From NCBI RefSeq assembly GCF_037414475.1, contig NZ_CP147913.1, positions 310,001 to 374,000 of the forward strand: DNA of 64,000 nt, written 5' to 3'. Below, in pieces: positions 18,001 to 25,717 of the stretch (within the stretch, counting starts at the first letter, position 1; each line of letters starts with the position of its first letter). The notes under the pieces were generated by a model. The model did no database searches, was not told where the DNA came from, and worked only from the letters and a program-made list of their open reading frames with translations. Source of the DNA: Myxococcus stipitatus (lineage in GTDB: Bacteria > Myxococcota > Myxococcia > Myxococcales > Myxococcaceae). The position numbers were made by a program, and so were the translations under genes.

Positions 18001-18332
18001 TCGACCAGGCCTTCAAGGCGCTGGCCGCCGCGAAGGGACCGCAGCCGGAGCGGCTGGCCCTGACGCGCAGCCTCGCGAGCGCGCTGGCCCATGCGCCGGT
18101 GGACACCGCCCTGCCGGGCCTGGCGAAGCTCTCCGAGGCGCTGCCCACGGTGACGGACAGCTTCAACACCAACAGCCACTTCTGTCTGTCGGTGGTGGAC
18201 TTCGCGGACGCGCTGGTGCTGGGCCACGTGGAAGTGGGCCAGGGCGCGGGAGAGCGAGCCCGAAGCTGGTTGGATGAGGATGAGTTCCTGGTGCGGCGAC
18301 GCATCCACCAGGAGTTGGAGGAGCGTCTATGA
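15048..18332 (+). CDS. Large two-part FtsH ternary system protein (1094 residues), unknown function
   Basis: Starts at ATG 15048, sharing one base with the preceding stop. Residues 1-about 415 are beta-rich with repeated prolines and short motifs (TEEALHLALTSRLIPPEVQ at the start, YFTLTGAMDRMGG, TDLYLPCDGLLEPPVRRDRL). The same broad composition is seen in the N-terminal domains of large proteins of MoxR/FtsH ternary systems. Residues about 415-460 are a low-complexity Ser/Arg/Pro linker. Residues about 460-1094 are almost wholly alpha-helical with TPR/alpha-solenoid-like periodicity. No enzyme motif was found. Likely a scaffold or recognition subunit of the complex formed with FtsH, MoxR and vWA proteins; this is inference from context. 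ATGA overlap with the MoxR gene. Confidence 0.75.
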   Translation: MSTLVFPTEEALHLALTSRLIPPEVQAAPAHHHRTLTGAVYVTPQKPLTKAALAQLVSLGIRSEAHAPHAVSSALCWAELVPPRRVPVESAPSGAVLFLPKSADGLLPLAGELLRLGCDRQEACFAQAPGGDGGPRQRAMLRTQAPPYFTLTGAMDRMGGLRAFVPAISGQSSVWVELGHVHPLANTLHPSPGTVLLIPGEGPWLSVSDGPWTDLYQLTDLRLPRPAEDWTPAPAPGRLSVQLRLTRAARTEAASLWVLRENAVAQVESLVHTLPEILLAQLRFAVVQAPEGPCIILRARHGRERPPELGLSAMAYAPMPQLTDLYLPCDGLLEPPVRRDRLRALLAPVPDTVTWLHPTGGGGFRAERVPEQAFQPLDTWVDYVVDTSVAALEPWVKGALFDFDSLEVAEGEWMPGMARSASTKDTSDSASTQRGQRSRRDDTPAPAPIPMVRVPAPKASTTRGTGEVMEPLTPARISAVEATLADVQRSFLKLDAPADAPERHGMWTQMAELNGRLGRGHDAALCWTRAIWNAPEAHASELATRWAEAESRDGVSLDERLSRTTPSSDDVRALASALIQAAMTASETPVSDVPTLQRWMDRHDTVLDVRALWLSRTALDTLSGGDALGLARAGDRLLAMLQRGLSLSRDVPRFLRGGTDASVLPQLLAQLDALHERFERTARRRSSVEAPAALTQAYVHFVFACGYARLGQADRARELAASAKGSLSTKDAIHVFLTRAYGARIEQALEGAPLEAPLPPDIAAELNALGTFERYKVDRLRQVSAFLEPGERLDPAKAFGRGTRDVRGEEFAALRDLREPEALWHEVTQLVKRATRAQLQTQERLRLIGGLLETLPRLPSARALLLMDELLPAMDGLSGEARARLLGDALTLAAMFGRADRATALARRLHAVLSELAPESPAWGEGLLSASLRGLRRVGLSAEAGALVASTRGLITHAKAPVAARLGVASGLAMIGRVEEALPVFDQAFKALAAAKGPQPERLALTRSLASALAHAPVDTALPGLAKLSEALPTVTDSFNTNSHFCLSVVDFADALVLGHVEVGQGAGERARSWLDEDEFLVRRRIHQELEERL

Positions 18333-19375
18333 GCAGTGTTCCCCGGCGGGAAGAGTCTTCCGCCGACCCCATCTCCGCGATGACGTTCGACGCGTTGTCA
18401 CGCGAGGCGCAGGGATTGCGTGAGCGGCTGAACCGGTTTCGGCAGGGACTCGGCCGGCACTTCGTGGGCAAGCAGACGTTGGTGGACTTGATGACGGTGG
18501 CGGCGGTGGCGCAGGAGCCGCTGCTGCTGGTGGGGCCTCCGGGCACGGCCAAGTCGGACCTGGTGCTCAAGTTCCGCGAGGCGCTGCAAATCCCCAGCGA
18601 GGACTACTTCGAGTACCTGCTCACGCGCTTCACCGAGCCCTCGGAGGTGCTGGGTCCCATCGACATCAACCTCCTGCGCCAGGGCCGCTACATCCGGCGC
18701 GAGGGCGGCAAGCTCCCCACCGCGCGGCTCGTGTTTCTCGACGAGGTGTTCAAGGCGAGCTCGGCCATCCTCAACGCGCTGTTGACGGTCATCAACGAGC
18801 GCAAGTTCTATCAGGACGGCGCACCGCAGCCGGTGCGGCTCAAGGTGCTCTTCGCGGCCACCAACGAGCTGCCCGAGCATGCGGAGCTGGGCGCGCTCAA
18901 GGACCGCTTCTGCCTCAAGGCCGCGTGCCGTCCGGTGCAGGACCGCTACTTCCTGGAGCTGCTGGACTCCGGCCTGGAGTCGCAGACGAACCGCGAGCTG
19001 AACCAGAAGCCCTGGGCGGAGGGGCACGCCACGCTGGAGGACATCCTCAAGGCCCACCGCTACCTGACGCTCATGATGGGCCGCAAGGAGCAGGGCCCTG
19101 ACGGACGCGAGCTGAAGGACCGGGACCTGTTCTTTCGCGACGAGCTGCTGCGCGAGTTCCGGCGCGTGGTGCAGACGCTCACACGCGAGGATGGCGTCTT
19201 CATCAGCGACCGCAAGCTGGTGAAGCTCTACCGGCTCCTGCGCACCCGTGCGTGGATCTTCCATGGCGGCGCGGTGGAGCGGCAGGACCTCCAGCTCCTC
19301 TCGTACCTGGGAGAGACCCGCGAGGAGATCGACCTGCTGGAGGAGAAGGTTCCCCGGCTGCTCGGCCTGACGTGA
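18329..19375 (+). CDS. MoxR/RavA-type AAA+ ATPase
   Basis: A 348-residue MoxR-class AAA+ protein. Walker A GPPGTAKS at about residue 69, Walker B LVFLDEVFKAS, the helix-2/pre-sensor region INERKFYQDG and sensor 1 LFAATNELPEH are all present, with the RavA-like arrangement of an N-terminal helix before the P-loop. MoxR proteins act as chaperone-like ATPases together with vWA-domain partners, here encoded by the overlapping next gene (GTGA). In the FtsH-vWA-MoxR arrangement the ATPase is thought to drive remodelling of the complex or deliver substrate; that is from published computational inference, not shown here. Confidence 0.92.
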   Translation: MSSVPRREESSADPISAMTFDALSREAQGLRERLNRFRQGLGRHFVGKQTLVDLMTVAAVAQEPLLLVGPPGTAKSDLVLKFREALQIPSEDYFEYLLTRFTEPSEVLGPIDINLLRQGRYIRREGGKLPTARLVFLDEVFKASSAILNALLTVINERKFYQDGAPQPVRLKVLFAATNELPEHAELGALKDRFCLKAACRPVQDRYFLELLDSGLESQTNRELNQKPWAEGHATLEDILKAHRYLTLMMGRKEQGPDGRELKDRDLFFRDELLREFRRVVQTLTREDGVFISDRKLVKLYRLLRTRAWIFHGGAVERQDLQLLSYLGETREEIDLLEEKVPRLLGLT

Positions 19376-20892
19376 GCGAGGGATTCGGAAACCATATGGG
19401 TGCGCCGGAGCCTCGAGGCTCACACGACACGGAACGATGGCTCTGCGCGGGGCTGGGGCTGGCTCGCAACGAACGGCTCGACGCGGAGGCCCTCTCCACG
19501 GGTGTGCCGTGGCTTCTGGCCACCCTCGCCGAGTCCCCCACCCTGCCGCCCCCCGCACTGGTGCTGGACCTGGGCAGGCTCGTCGAGGGACATGCCCTTG
19601 CTTCGTCCCTGCCCGTCCCGGACACCCTGCCTCGCTTGCGCGCCGCCGTGCGTGCGTATGACGACCATGTCCTCGCCCGGCTCGCCGCGGAGCCCCACCT
19701 GGAGGCCGTGTCCGCCGCCCTCGCGAGACTCCCTCCCGCCTTGCGTCCACGCGGCATGGCCTTCCTCGTGGCCCGCGTGCTCTCCCGCACGGGCTTCGCC
19801 GCTGGCACCGGGGTCAACCCCGCGCTCGCCCGCCGCGCCCTGGAGAAGACCCCCGGAGAACTGTTGCAATCCGGTTACGTATCACTGCGCGAAGGTGGCC
19901 CCTTCCTGGAACAGCTGGCCCAGGGCTATGAAGCGCTGACGTCCGGCGCGCGCCGTGCCCCTACCTTGCTGGGCGACGCGGAGGTCTTCACGCTGGAGAA
20001 CCTGGAGCACCTCCAGGGCAAGGCCCAGCGACTGGCCTTGGAACAGGCCGTGGAAGCCGCCGAGGCCCTCTCGCGCACGCTCCCGCCCCGCCTCCGCGCA
20101 CGGGCCGTCTCCACCGGCCCCACGCCCTCCGCGCTGGATGACGAGGCCGCATTTCCCCAGGGAGGTTTCTCCTCCGTCTCCAACGTGGGCAGCCTGGAGA
20201 ACCTGGTCACCTCCGAGCTGGTCTACATGGAGGACGAGCCCACCCTGGACCTGTTCGACGTGCGCTACGTCGAGGGCGAGCTGCTCTACTACACCCGCGA
20301 CGAGAGCCTCGCGGTGCGCCGCCGCCGCATCATCACGTTCGTCCTCCCCCCGAGCCTCGCCGATGCCCGCGTGAAGGACTCGGGCGTGAAGTGGCAACGC
20401 GCCGTCGTGGCCCTGGGGCTGGTGCTGTGCCTGGTCCGCAGGCTGTCCTTGTGGCTCGGCGACCAGGACCTGCGCTTGCAGGTGGCCTTCCCTTGGAGCG
20501 GCGCCGGTCCTCACCCGCTCGAAGCCGAGCGCGGCCTGTGCGAGCTGCTGCTGCGCGAATGGCGTGCGCGGGGCACCGTGGAGATTCTCACGCCGCGAGA
20601 CGACTCCGAGGTCCTGGCTCGCGCCGAGGCGGACTCGAAGCGCGCGCGTGTGGACGTGCTGCGGCTCGACGCGGTCCGTCAGGGGACGGTGGATGCGGGG
20701 GCCCTTCCCGCTCGAGTGGGGTTGCACCTGCTCGACCTGAGCGGCCCCAGTCCCCGGCTGCATGTGCCGCGTTCCGGAGCCGTGACGCAGGAACGGGGAT
20801 TCCAGGAAGAGGGTCCGGCGGGCATGCCGCCGGAGGCCCCTTGGGAGGCTTGGACTGGCGCGACGCTTGAGCTTGCGCGAGGGCTTCTCTAG
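19372..20892 (+). CDS. Degenerate vWA-like partner protein of the FtsH-MoxR system
   Basis: A 506-residue protein. GTG at 19372 overlaps the MoxR stop (GTGA) like the other junctions; ATG at 19396 is a weaker option. The first 290 residues are helical. The section about 320-500 has the layout of a vWA domain partnered with MoxR: ELLYYTRDESLAVRRRR, then a strand IITFVLPPSLADARVKD where a MIDAS DxSxS would stand, then WQRAVVALGLVLCLVRRLS and strand LRLQVAFPW. The MIDAS residues are replaced (PPSLA), so metal-dependent adhesion is unlikely. The vWA assignment is by position and fold pattern. It is the last of eight overlapping genes; 45 bases follow before the next gene, without a clear terminator. 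Confidence 0.7.
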   Translation: MSEGFGNHMGAPEPRGSHDTERWLCAGLGLARNERLDAEALSTGVPWLLATLAESPTLPPPALVLDLGRLVEGHALASSLPVPDTLPRLRAAVRAYDDHVLARLAAEPHLEAVSAALARLPPALRPRGMAFLVARVLSRTGFAAGTGVNPALARRALEKTPGELLQSGYVSLREGGPFLEQLAQGYEALTSGARRAPTLLGDAEVFTLENLEHLQGKAQRLALEQAVEAAEALSRTLPPRLRARAVSTGPTPSALDDEAAFPQGGFSSVSNVGSLENLVTSELVYMEDEPTLDLFDVRYVEGELLYYTRDESLAVRRRRIITFVLPPSLADARVKDSGVKWQRAVVALGLVLCLVRRLSLWLGDQDLRLQVAFPWSGAGPHPLEAERGLCELLLREWRARGTVEILTPRDDSEVLARAEADSKRARVDVLRLDAVRQGTVDAGALPARVGLHLLDLSGPSPRLHVPRSGAVTQERGFQEEGPAGMPPEAPWEAWTGATLELARGLL

Positions 20893-20937
20893 CTTCCGTC
20901 CCGGGACGCGCCACGCTCGGCGCAGGAGAGGACGGCC

Positions 20938-22299
20938 ATGCCGCGGTACGAGTTCAAGGAAGGCAGCTCCAACAAGTTCTGGGACATCACCCTCGAGGGC
21001 AAGTCCTTCACCACGAAGTGGGGCCGCATCGGAACCGACGGCCAGGAGAAGACGCAGACCTTCGACTCTCCCGCGGCGGCGCAGAAGGAGTACGACAAGC
21101 TGGTCCGCGAGAAGGAGAAGAAGGGCTACGAGCTCGTCGACGGCGAGGGTGGCGAGGACGGTGACGACGAGGAGACAGAGGCCGTCGAGGGCAAGTCCAA
21201 CCCCGAGCTCGAGGCCGCCATCCTGAAGGACCCGGACAACCAGGACGCGTACCTCGTCTATGGCGACTGGCTCCAGGCGCAGGGAGATCCCCGCGGCGAG
21301 CTCATCGCGCTCCAGCACGCGGCGGCGAACGCCGACAGCGCCGAGGCGGGTGCCCTCAAGCGCAAGGTCTCCGCGCACATCAAGAAGCACAAGGCGCTGC
21401 TGCTCGGCGGGATGGCCAAGGCCTGGAGCGACGAGGAGCTCACGGTGCAGTGGCACCTGGGCTTCATCCGCGAGGCGCGGATGGGCAAGAAGGACTACGA
21501 CTCCGAGCTCGATGTCCCCGAGACGCTGAAGCAGCTGCTGGCCCATCCGTCCGCGCGCTTCATCAAGTCGCTCACCATCGGCATGGTCGACATGGACGGG
21601 GAGAACCACTACGACGCCATCACCGCGGCCATCGTCGAGGCGAAGGAGCTCCCCACGCTCCAGAACCTCTTCCTGGGTGACTTCGAGTACCCGGACGAGA
21701 CGGAGATCTCCTGGTCGTACCTCAACGATGTCTCGGGCCTCTACAAGGTCCTGCCGAACCTGCGCACGCTGCGGCTGCGCGGCGCGAGCGCGGAGCTGGG
21801 CACAGTAGACCTGCCGGAGCTGCGCGAGTTCACCATCGAGACGGGCGGCCTGCCGCTCGGGGCCGTGAAGTCCATCGCCAGCGCGACCTGGCCCAAGCTC
21901 GAGCGCCTGGAGGTGTGGTTCGGCGCGGAGGGCTACGGCGCGGAGGGCGGCGTGGAGGACATCCAGCCCATCCTCGACGGCAAGGGGCTTCCGAACGTCA
22001 AGGTGCTGGGCCTGCGCAACTCGGAGTTCACCGACGACCTGGTGAAGGTGCTGCACACCGCGAAGATCCTTCCCCAGCTCGAGAAGCTGGACCTGTCCAT
22101 GGGCTGTTTGTCCGACGTGGGGGCTCACGAGCTCGCGAACCACGCGGCGGCCTACAAGCACCTGAAGAACCTGGACCTGACCGAGAACACGATGACGGAC
22201 GAGGGCGAGAAGCTGGTCGCGAAGATCTCCGGCACCGTCGCCACGGGCAACCAGCGCGAGTACGACGAGGAGTACCGCTACGCCGCAGTCGGCGAGTAG
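20938..22299 (+). CDS. STM4015-family LRR protein with WGR and TIGR02996 domains
   Basis: A 453-residue protein with three parts. Residues 1-70 are a WGR domain (SNKFWDITLEGKSFTTKWGR, with the Trp-Gly-Arg itself), found in PARPs and MolR-type proteins and linked to nucleic-acid binding. Residues about 85-130 carry the TIGR02996 repeat-companion motif (DAYLVYGDWLQAQGDPRGEL). From about 180 the chain is leucine-rich-repeat-like and ends with YRYAAVGE, the ending I recall for STM4015-family proteins (WRYTAVGE in Streptomyces). A strong AGGAGAGG ribosome site precedes the ATG. Cytosolic. Five bases separate it from a shorter paralogue. Its role in the STM4011-4015 set is unknown; a protein-protein scaffold is plausible. 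Confidence 0.85.
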   Translation: MPRYEFKEGSSNKFWDITLEGKSFTTKWGRIGTDGQEKTQTFDSPAAAQKEYDKLVREKEKKGYELVDGEGGEDGDDEETEAVEGKSNPELEAAILKDPDNQDAYLVYGDWLQAQGDPRGELIALQHAAANADSAEAGALKRKVSAHIKKHKALLLGGMAKAWSDEELTVQWHLGFIREARMGKKDYDSELDVPETLKQLLAHPSARFIKSLTIGMVDMDGENHYDAITAAIVEAKELPTLQNLFLGDFEYPDETEISWSYLNDVSGLYKVLPNLRTLRLRGASAELGTVDLPELREFTIETGGLPLGAVKSIASATWPKLERLEVWFGAEGYGAEGGVEDIQPILDGKGLPNVKVLGLRNSEFTDDLVKVLHTAKILPQLEKLDLSMGCLSDVGAHELANHAAAYKHLKNLDLTENTMTDEGEKLVAKISGTVATGNQREYDEEYRYAAVGE

Positions 22300-22304
22300 G
22301 CCTC

Positions 22305-23402
22305 ATGTCGCGGAGCAAGGCCGTTTCAAACCCCGAGCTTGAAGCGGCCATCCTCCAAGACCCCGACGCCGTGGACGCATATCTGGTCTACGGCGACTGG
22401 CTTCAGTCCCACGGAGACCCGCGCGGCGAGCTCATCTCCCTGCATCACGCGTGGGCCCGAGCCCATGGCCTGGAGGCGAAGTCCTTCGAGCAGCAGGCCC
22501 ACGAGTTCCTCCAGCGGCATGAGCCTCGGCTGGTGGGAGACGTGCTCGCCCAAGCCCTCCGGAACAAGCACCTGGAGCTGGACTGGGACCTGGGCTTCAT
22601 CCGCGCGGCCCGCGTCTGCCCCGATTCCCCGGCCGAAGAGGAGACTGCCCGGCGGATTGTGCGGGAGCTCATTCGCCACCCGTCAGCGCGCTTCCTTCGC
22701 GCGCTCTCCGTCGGCGGCATCGCCACGTTTGGATTCATCGACCGCTACGACGGCATCACCCGGCTCATCGTCCGCGCGGGCGGCTCCAGAACCCTTCAGA
22801 CGCTCGCGCTCCGCGCCAGGAGACACAATGGAGCTGACGATTACCCCTCGATTCAAATCGGTGATGTCGCGCCGCTCTACGCCGTGCTCCCGCGGCTTCG
22901 GTCCCTCGATTTGAGAGGTGCCCACGCCAGGCTCGGAGACATCGACCTGCCGGAGCTGCGCGAGTTCACATTGGAGACTCACAACCTCTCACGCCCCTGC
23001 CTCGACTCCATCTTGAGCGCGAAGTGGCCCAAGCTGGAGCAGCTGACGGTCTGGCTCGGTGGCACCAACACGGGCGCGGAGTGGAGCGTGGAGGACATCC
23101 ATCCCCTGCTCGACGGCGATGGGTTGCCGAACCTCCGGGGCCTGGGTTTGTGCGGCACCCGGTTCACGGACACGCTCGTCCACGCGCTCCACGACTCCCG
23201 AGTCCTCCCGCGACTCACGCACCTGGACCTGTCCGGCGGTACGCTCTCCAATCAAGGGGCGCAGTGGCTCTCCGAGCACGCGGAGGCGTTCCAGCACCTC
23301 CAACACCTGGACCTGCGCGGGAACATGATGACCGACGTGGGCATGGCCCGGGTGGCGGCCCTATGCCTCAGTGTCGACGCGCAAGAACAACACAATCGTT
23401 AG
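22305..23402 (+). CDS. STM4015-family LRR protein, paralogue without WGR
   Basis: A 365-residue paralogue of the preceding gene. It starts directly with the TIGR02996 motif (DAYLVYGDWLQSHGDPRGEL) and continues with the same leucine-rich layout, including DIDLPELREFTLET against TVDLPELREFTIET upstream, and LTHLDLSGGTLSNQGA against LEKLDLSMGCLSDVGA. It lacks the WGR domain and the YAAVGE ending. The ATG at 22305 is 5 bases after the preceding stop, so the pair is co-transcribed and arose by tandem duplication. Divergence is strong outside the core, suggesting an old duplication with distinct partners. Confidence 0.83.
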   Translation: MSRSKAVSNPELEAAILQDPDAVDAYLVYGDWLQSHGDPRGELISLHHAWARAHGLEAKSFEQQAHEFLQRHEPRLVGDVLAQALRNKHLELDWDLGFIRAARVCPDSPAEEETARRIVRELIRHPSARFLRALSVGGIATFGFIDRYDGITRLIVRAGGSRTLQTLALRARRHNGADDYPSIQIGDVAPLYAVLPRLRSLDLRGAHARLGDIDLPELREFTLETHNLSRPCLDSILSAKWPKLEQLTVWLGGTNTGAEWSVEDIHPLLDGDGLPNLRGLGLCGTRFTDTLVHALHDSRVLPRLTHLDLSGGTLSNQGAQWLSEHAEAFQHLQHLDLRGNMMTDVGMARVAALCLSVDAQEQHNR

Positions 23403-23419
23403 CAAGCATCGGAGTCCAG

Positions 23420-24586
23420 GTGGCGTTTCCCTTCATCCTCATCGGCAACGCGGAGAACCGGCGCGTCACCCTCTTCCAGGAGGCGCTGACACGACAGGGG
23501 CTCGCTCCCGCGCACGTGGTGCCATGGCGAGAGCTGTTGGCCAACCCGAGCCTCCTCTCCGACCTGCCGGACACCGAGGCCATCGTCCGCATCGATGCCT
23601 CGGGAGAGAGCTGGGACGTGGAGAAAGCACTGCTCAAGCGAGGCCACGCCGAGGCCGTGAAGCTGGGCTGCTCGGTCCTCGAGCCCGAGCAGGTGGAGAC
23701 CTTGCGCGAGGAGCACGGGCGCATCGTCTGCCCTCGGCAAGCGCATCTGGGGTTCCTGAGCGTACTTTCGGAGCTGGAGTCCTGCTTCGCGAAGCACCCG
23801 CGCTGGAAGGTGCTGCAATCCCCCGCGAGCATCGCGGACCTGTTCGACAAGCGCATCACGTCGCGGAAGTACGCGGCGAGAGGCATCCCCGTTCCCGAAC
23901 CCCTGGACGACGTGACGGACACACAGTCGCTGCGCGAGAGGATGCGCGAGCAGGACTGCCGCGAAGTGTTCGTGAAGGTGTCCTGTGGCTCGTCGGCTTC
24001 GTGTCTGGCCATCTTCCGGAGCCACCGAGGGCGCGAGTCACTCGTCACCACCATCGAGGTGACGGAGTCCGGCTGGTTCAACTCGCTCAAGGTGCGCCGC
24101 ATCGAGGCGCCGGAGCGCGTGGAGGAGATCCTCGGCTTCCTCCTGCGCGAGGGCTCGCAAGTGGAGCACTCCATCCCCAAGGCGCGACTGAGCGGGGACT
24201 TCTTCGACTGCCGTGTGCTCGTGGTGGCCGGTGAGCCCGCCTTCACGGTGGTGCGGCAGAGCCGAGGCCCCATCACCAACCTGCACCTGGGCGGCAAGCG
24301 AGGCGACCTCGAGGCGCTCCAGGCTGCCATGCCGGGCAAGACGTGGGAGTGGGCGATGGAGAGCTGCCGCGCGGTGGCCCGCGTGCACGACAGTCTGCAC
24401 GTGGGCATCGACCTGCTCTTCGAGGAGTTCTTCGAAGGACACCGCGTGGTGGAGGCCAATGCGTTTGGCGACCTGCTCCCCAACCTGCGCCGCGAAGGCC
24501 TCACGGTCTACGAATGGGAGATACGTGAGGCCCTGAAGCGCTACTCCTTGGCCGCGGAAGACGGCGGAGCCGGAACCGCCGGCTGA
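23420..24586 (+). CDS. STM4014-family ATP-grasp protein
   Basis: A 388-residue ATP-grasp-like enzyme. GTG at 23420 with GGAG five bases upstream gives the family-typical start VAFPFILIGNAENRRVTLFQ. The N-terminal third is a Rossmann-like preATP-grasp domain. The ATP-grasp part has a candidate ATP-binding strand EVFVKVSCGSSASCL and the late metal-binding segment HVGIDLLFEEFFEGHRVVEANAFGD (split here for illustration: a D, then E and N residues in the usual order). Such enzymes ligate a carboxylate to an amine or thiol. It is the STM4014 member of the STM4011-4015 set, 17 bases after the LRR gene, and its end overlaps the convergent zinc-ribbon gene by 46 bases. Substrate unknown. Confidence 0.85.
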   Translation: MAFPFILIGNAENRRVTLFQEALTRQGLAPAHVVPWRELLANPSLLSDLPDTEAIVRIDASGESWDVEKALLKRGHAEAVKLGCSVLEPEQVETLREEHGRIVCPRQAHLGFLSVLSELESCFAKHPRWKVLQSPASIADLFDKRITSRKYAARGIPVPEPLDDVTDTQSLRERMREQDCREVFVKVSCGSSASCLAIFRSHRGRESLVTTIEVTESGWFNSLKVRRIEAPERVEEILGFLLREGSQVEHSIPKARLSGDFFDCRVLVVAGEPAFTVVRQSRGPITNLHLGGKRGDLEALQAAMPGKTWEWAMESCRAVARVHDSLHVGIDLLFEEFFEGHRVVEANAFGDLLPNLRREGLTVYEWEIREALKRYSLAAEDGGAGTAG

Positions 24587-25377
24587 GCAGGGTCCGGCGC
24601 GGCGACCATCTCGCGCCCCAGAAGCGCCGTGAGCGCGCCTGCCTCTGGATTGGGCGTCGAACCATCGACGACCCGGCTCCACTTCTCACCCGGAGCGCGG
24701 TGTGAATACCCGCCCCACAGCAGCCGCCCCTGGAGGCCCAGGAAGACCTCGTCGGCGGCGAAGTGCTCGTCCGCCACCGCCTCCATGGACTCCAGGAGAC
24801 GCAGGCGATCTCCGTCGTCCACCTTCTTGAGGCGGGTGGAGCGCACGGTGATGACGCGGATGACCTGTCCCTTCACCGTCGCCGAGCTGGCCTTGAGGGT
24901 GACGGCGCGCATCCCCACTTCCTCGAAGAGGGCCTGGATTTCGCTCTGGACCTTATCGTCCTCGGCCTGCGCGGAGAACCGCTGCTCGAAGCCCGCGGGC
25001 TGCACCTCGTCCGTGGAAGCCGCGGCACTCCCGCCCTTCCCGATGGACAGCACCGCGCCCAGCGCGGGGAGGACGAGGCAGGGAAGCAGCAGGACTCCGA
25101 GCGGGAACATGAAGCCCCGCCGATGGAGCAACGGGGCGGCGGACACCGAGTCAGGCGGCGGCGCGGGGACCTCCGAGTGGAGGTTGCAGCGGGTGCAGAC
25201 CTGCACGTACTTCGTTCCCATCGAGAAGAGCGGGAACCAGAACAGGTGCCTCACGGAGTAGTGCCGATACAGGCTGTGATTCGCCGTCCGCTGACAGTCC
25301 TGACAATGTGACTTCTGCTCCCCAAGAAGCTGCTGCTTGGGCGAGTTCCCCGTGATGATGAACATAGGCGCGCTCAT
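24541..25377 (-). CDS. Zinc-ribbon, single-pass membrane protein of unknown function
   Basis: A 278-residue protein. Two CxxC pairs near the N-terminus (CQDC at about 24 and CTRC at about 62) form a rubredoxin/zinc-ribbon-like knuckle. A hydrophobic segment at about 88-112 (FMFPLGVLLLPCLVLPALG) is a membrane helix, followed by a soluble alpha/beta domain (VKGQVIRVITVRSTRL) and a Pro/Ala-rich tail. The tail's coding sequence overlaps the convergent STM4014 gene by 46 bases. The ATG at 25377 lacks a strong ribosome site. It lies between the two halves of the STM4011-4015 set but no direct link is seen. Similar zinc-ribbon membrane proteins of unknown role are common in myxobacteria. Confidence 0.75.
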   Translation of the reverse strand: MSAPMFIITGNSPKQQLLGEQKSHCQDCQRTANHSLYRHYSVRHLFWFPLFSMGTKYVQVCTRCNLHSEVPAPPPDSVSAAPLLHRRGFMFPLGVLLLPCLVLPALGAVLSIGKGGSAAASTDEVQPAGFEQRFSAQAEDDKVQSEIQALFEEVGMRAVTLKASSATVKGQVIRVITVRSTRLKKVDDGDRLRLLESMEAVADEHFAADEVFLGLQGRLLWGGYSHRAPGEKWSRVVDGSTPNPEAGALTALLGREMVAAPDPAQPAVPAPPSSAAKE

Positions 25378-25483
25378 GTAGCGCGCCTACGGGATGACGT
25401 CCACGGGGGCGCGTCATCTCCAGGTGCCGCGCCCCGGAGATTCCGGAGCGCGTATCGAGACACCGACGGGAGCGAGCCCGCGC

Positions 25484-25717
25484 TCAGGAACAGACCCAAT
25501 ATCCCGAGGGGCACTCGCAGAAATAGCTGTTGGCCCCTGAGTAACAGATGTTGGTCCCGCCAATCCCACACTGCCGGCCGACGATGTCCGAACACTTGCC
25601 GATGCGCTGGCCCTGCTCATCCAGATTCGGGTCATCCTGAATCGCCGCGTCGCCCTCGACGCCGCCACAGCCCGCCAACATCAGCACGGCCACGACACCT
25701 CTGAGAATGCCTCGCAT
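25484..25717 (-). CDS. Small Cys-rich lipoprotein
   Basis: A 77-residue precursor. The start ATG at 25717 follows GGAGG with good spacing; the longer in-frame extension upstream is not convincing. The signal sequence ends in the lipobox LAGC. The mature peptide is about 60 residues, with a Gln/Asp-rich stretch and then six Cys within 37 residues (patterns GKC, RQC, NIC, YFC-E-C, WVC), probably three disulfides after export. Its position, 134 bases downstream of the STM4011 radical SAM gene on the same strand, makes it a candidate partner or substrate, but Cys-rich small lipoproteins are also frequent and unrelated in myxobacteria. Confidence 0.7.
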   Translation of the reverse strand: MRGILRGVVAVLMLAGCGGVEGDAAIQDDPNLDEQGQRIGKCSDIVGRQCGIGGTNICYSGANSYFCECPSGYWVCS

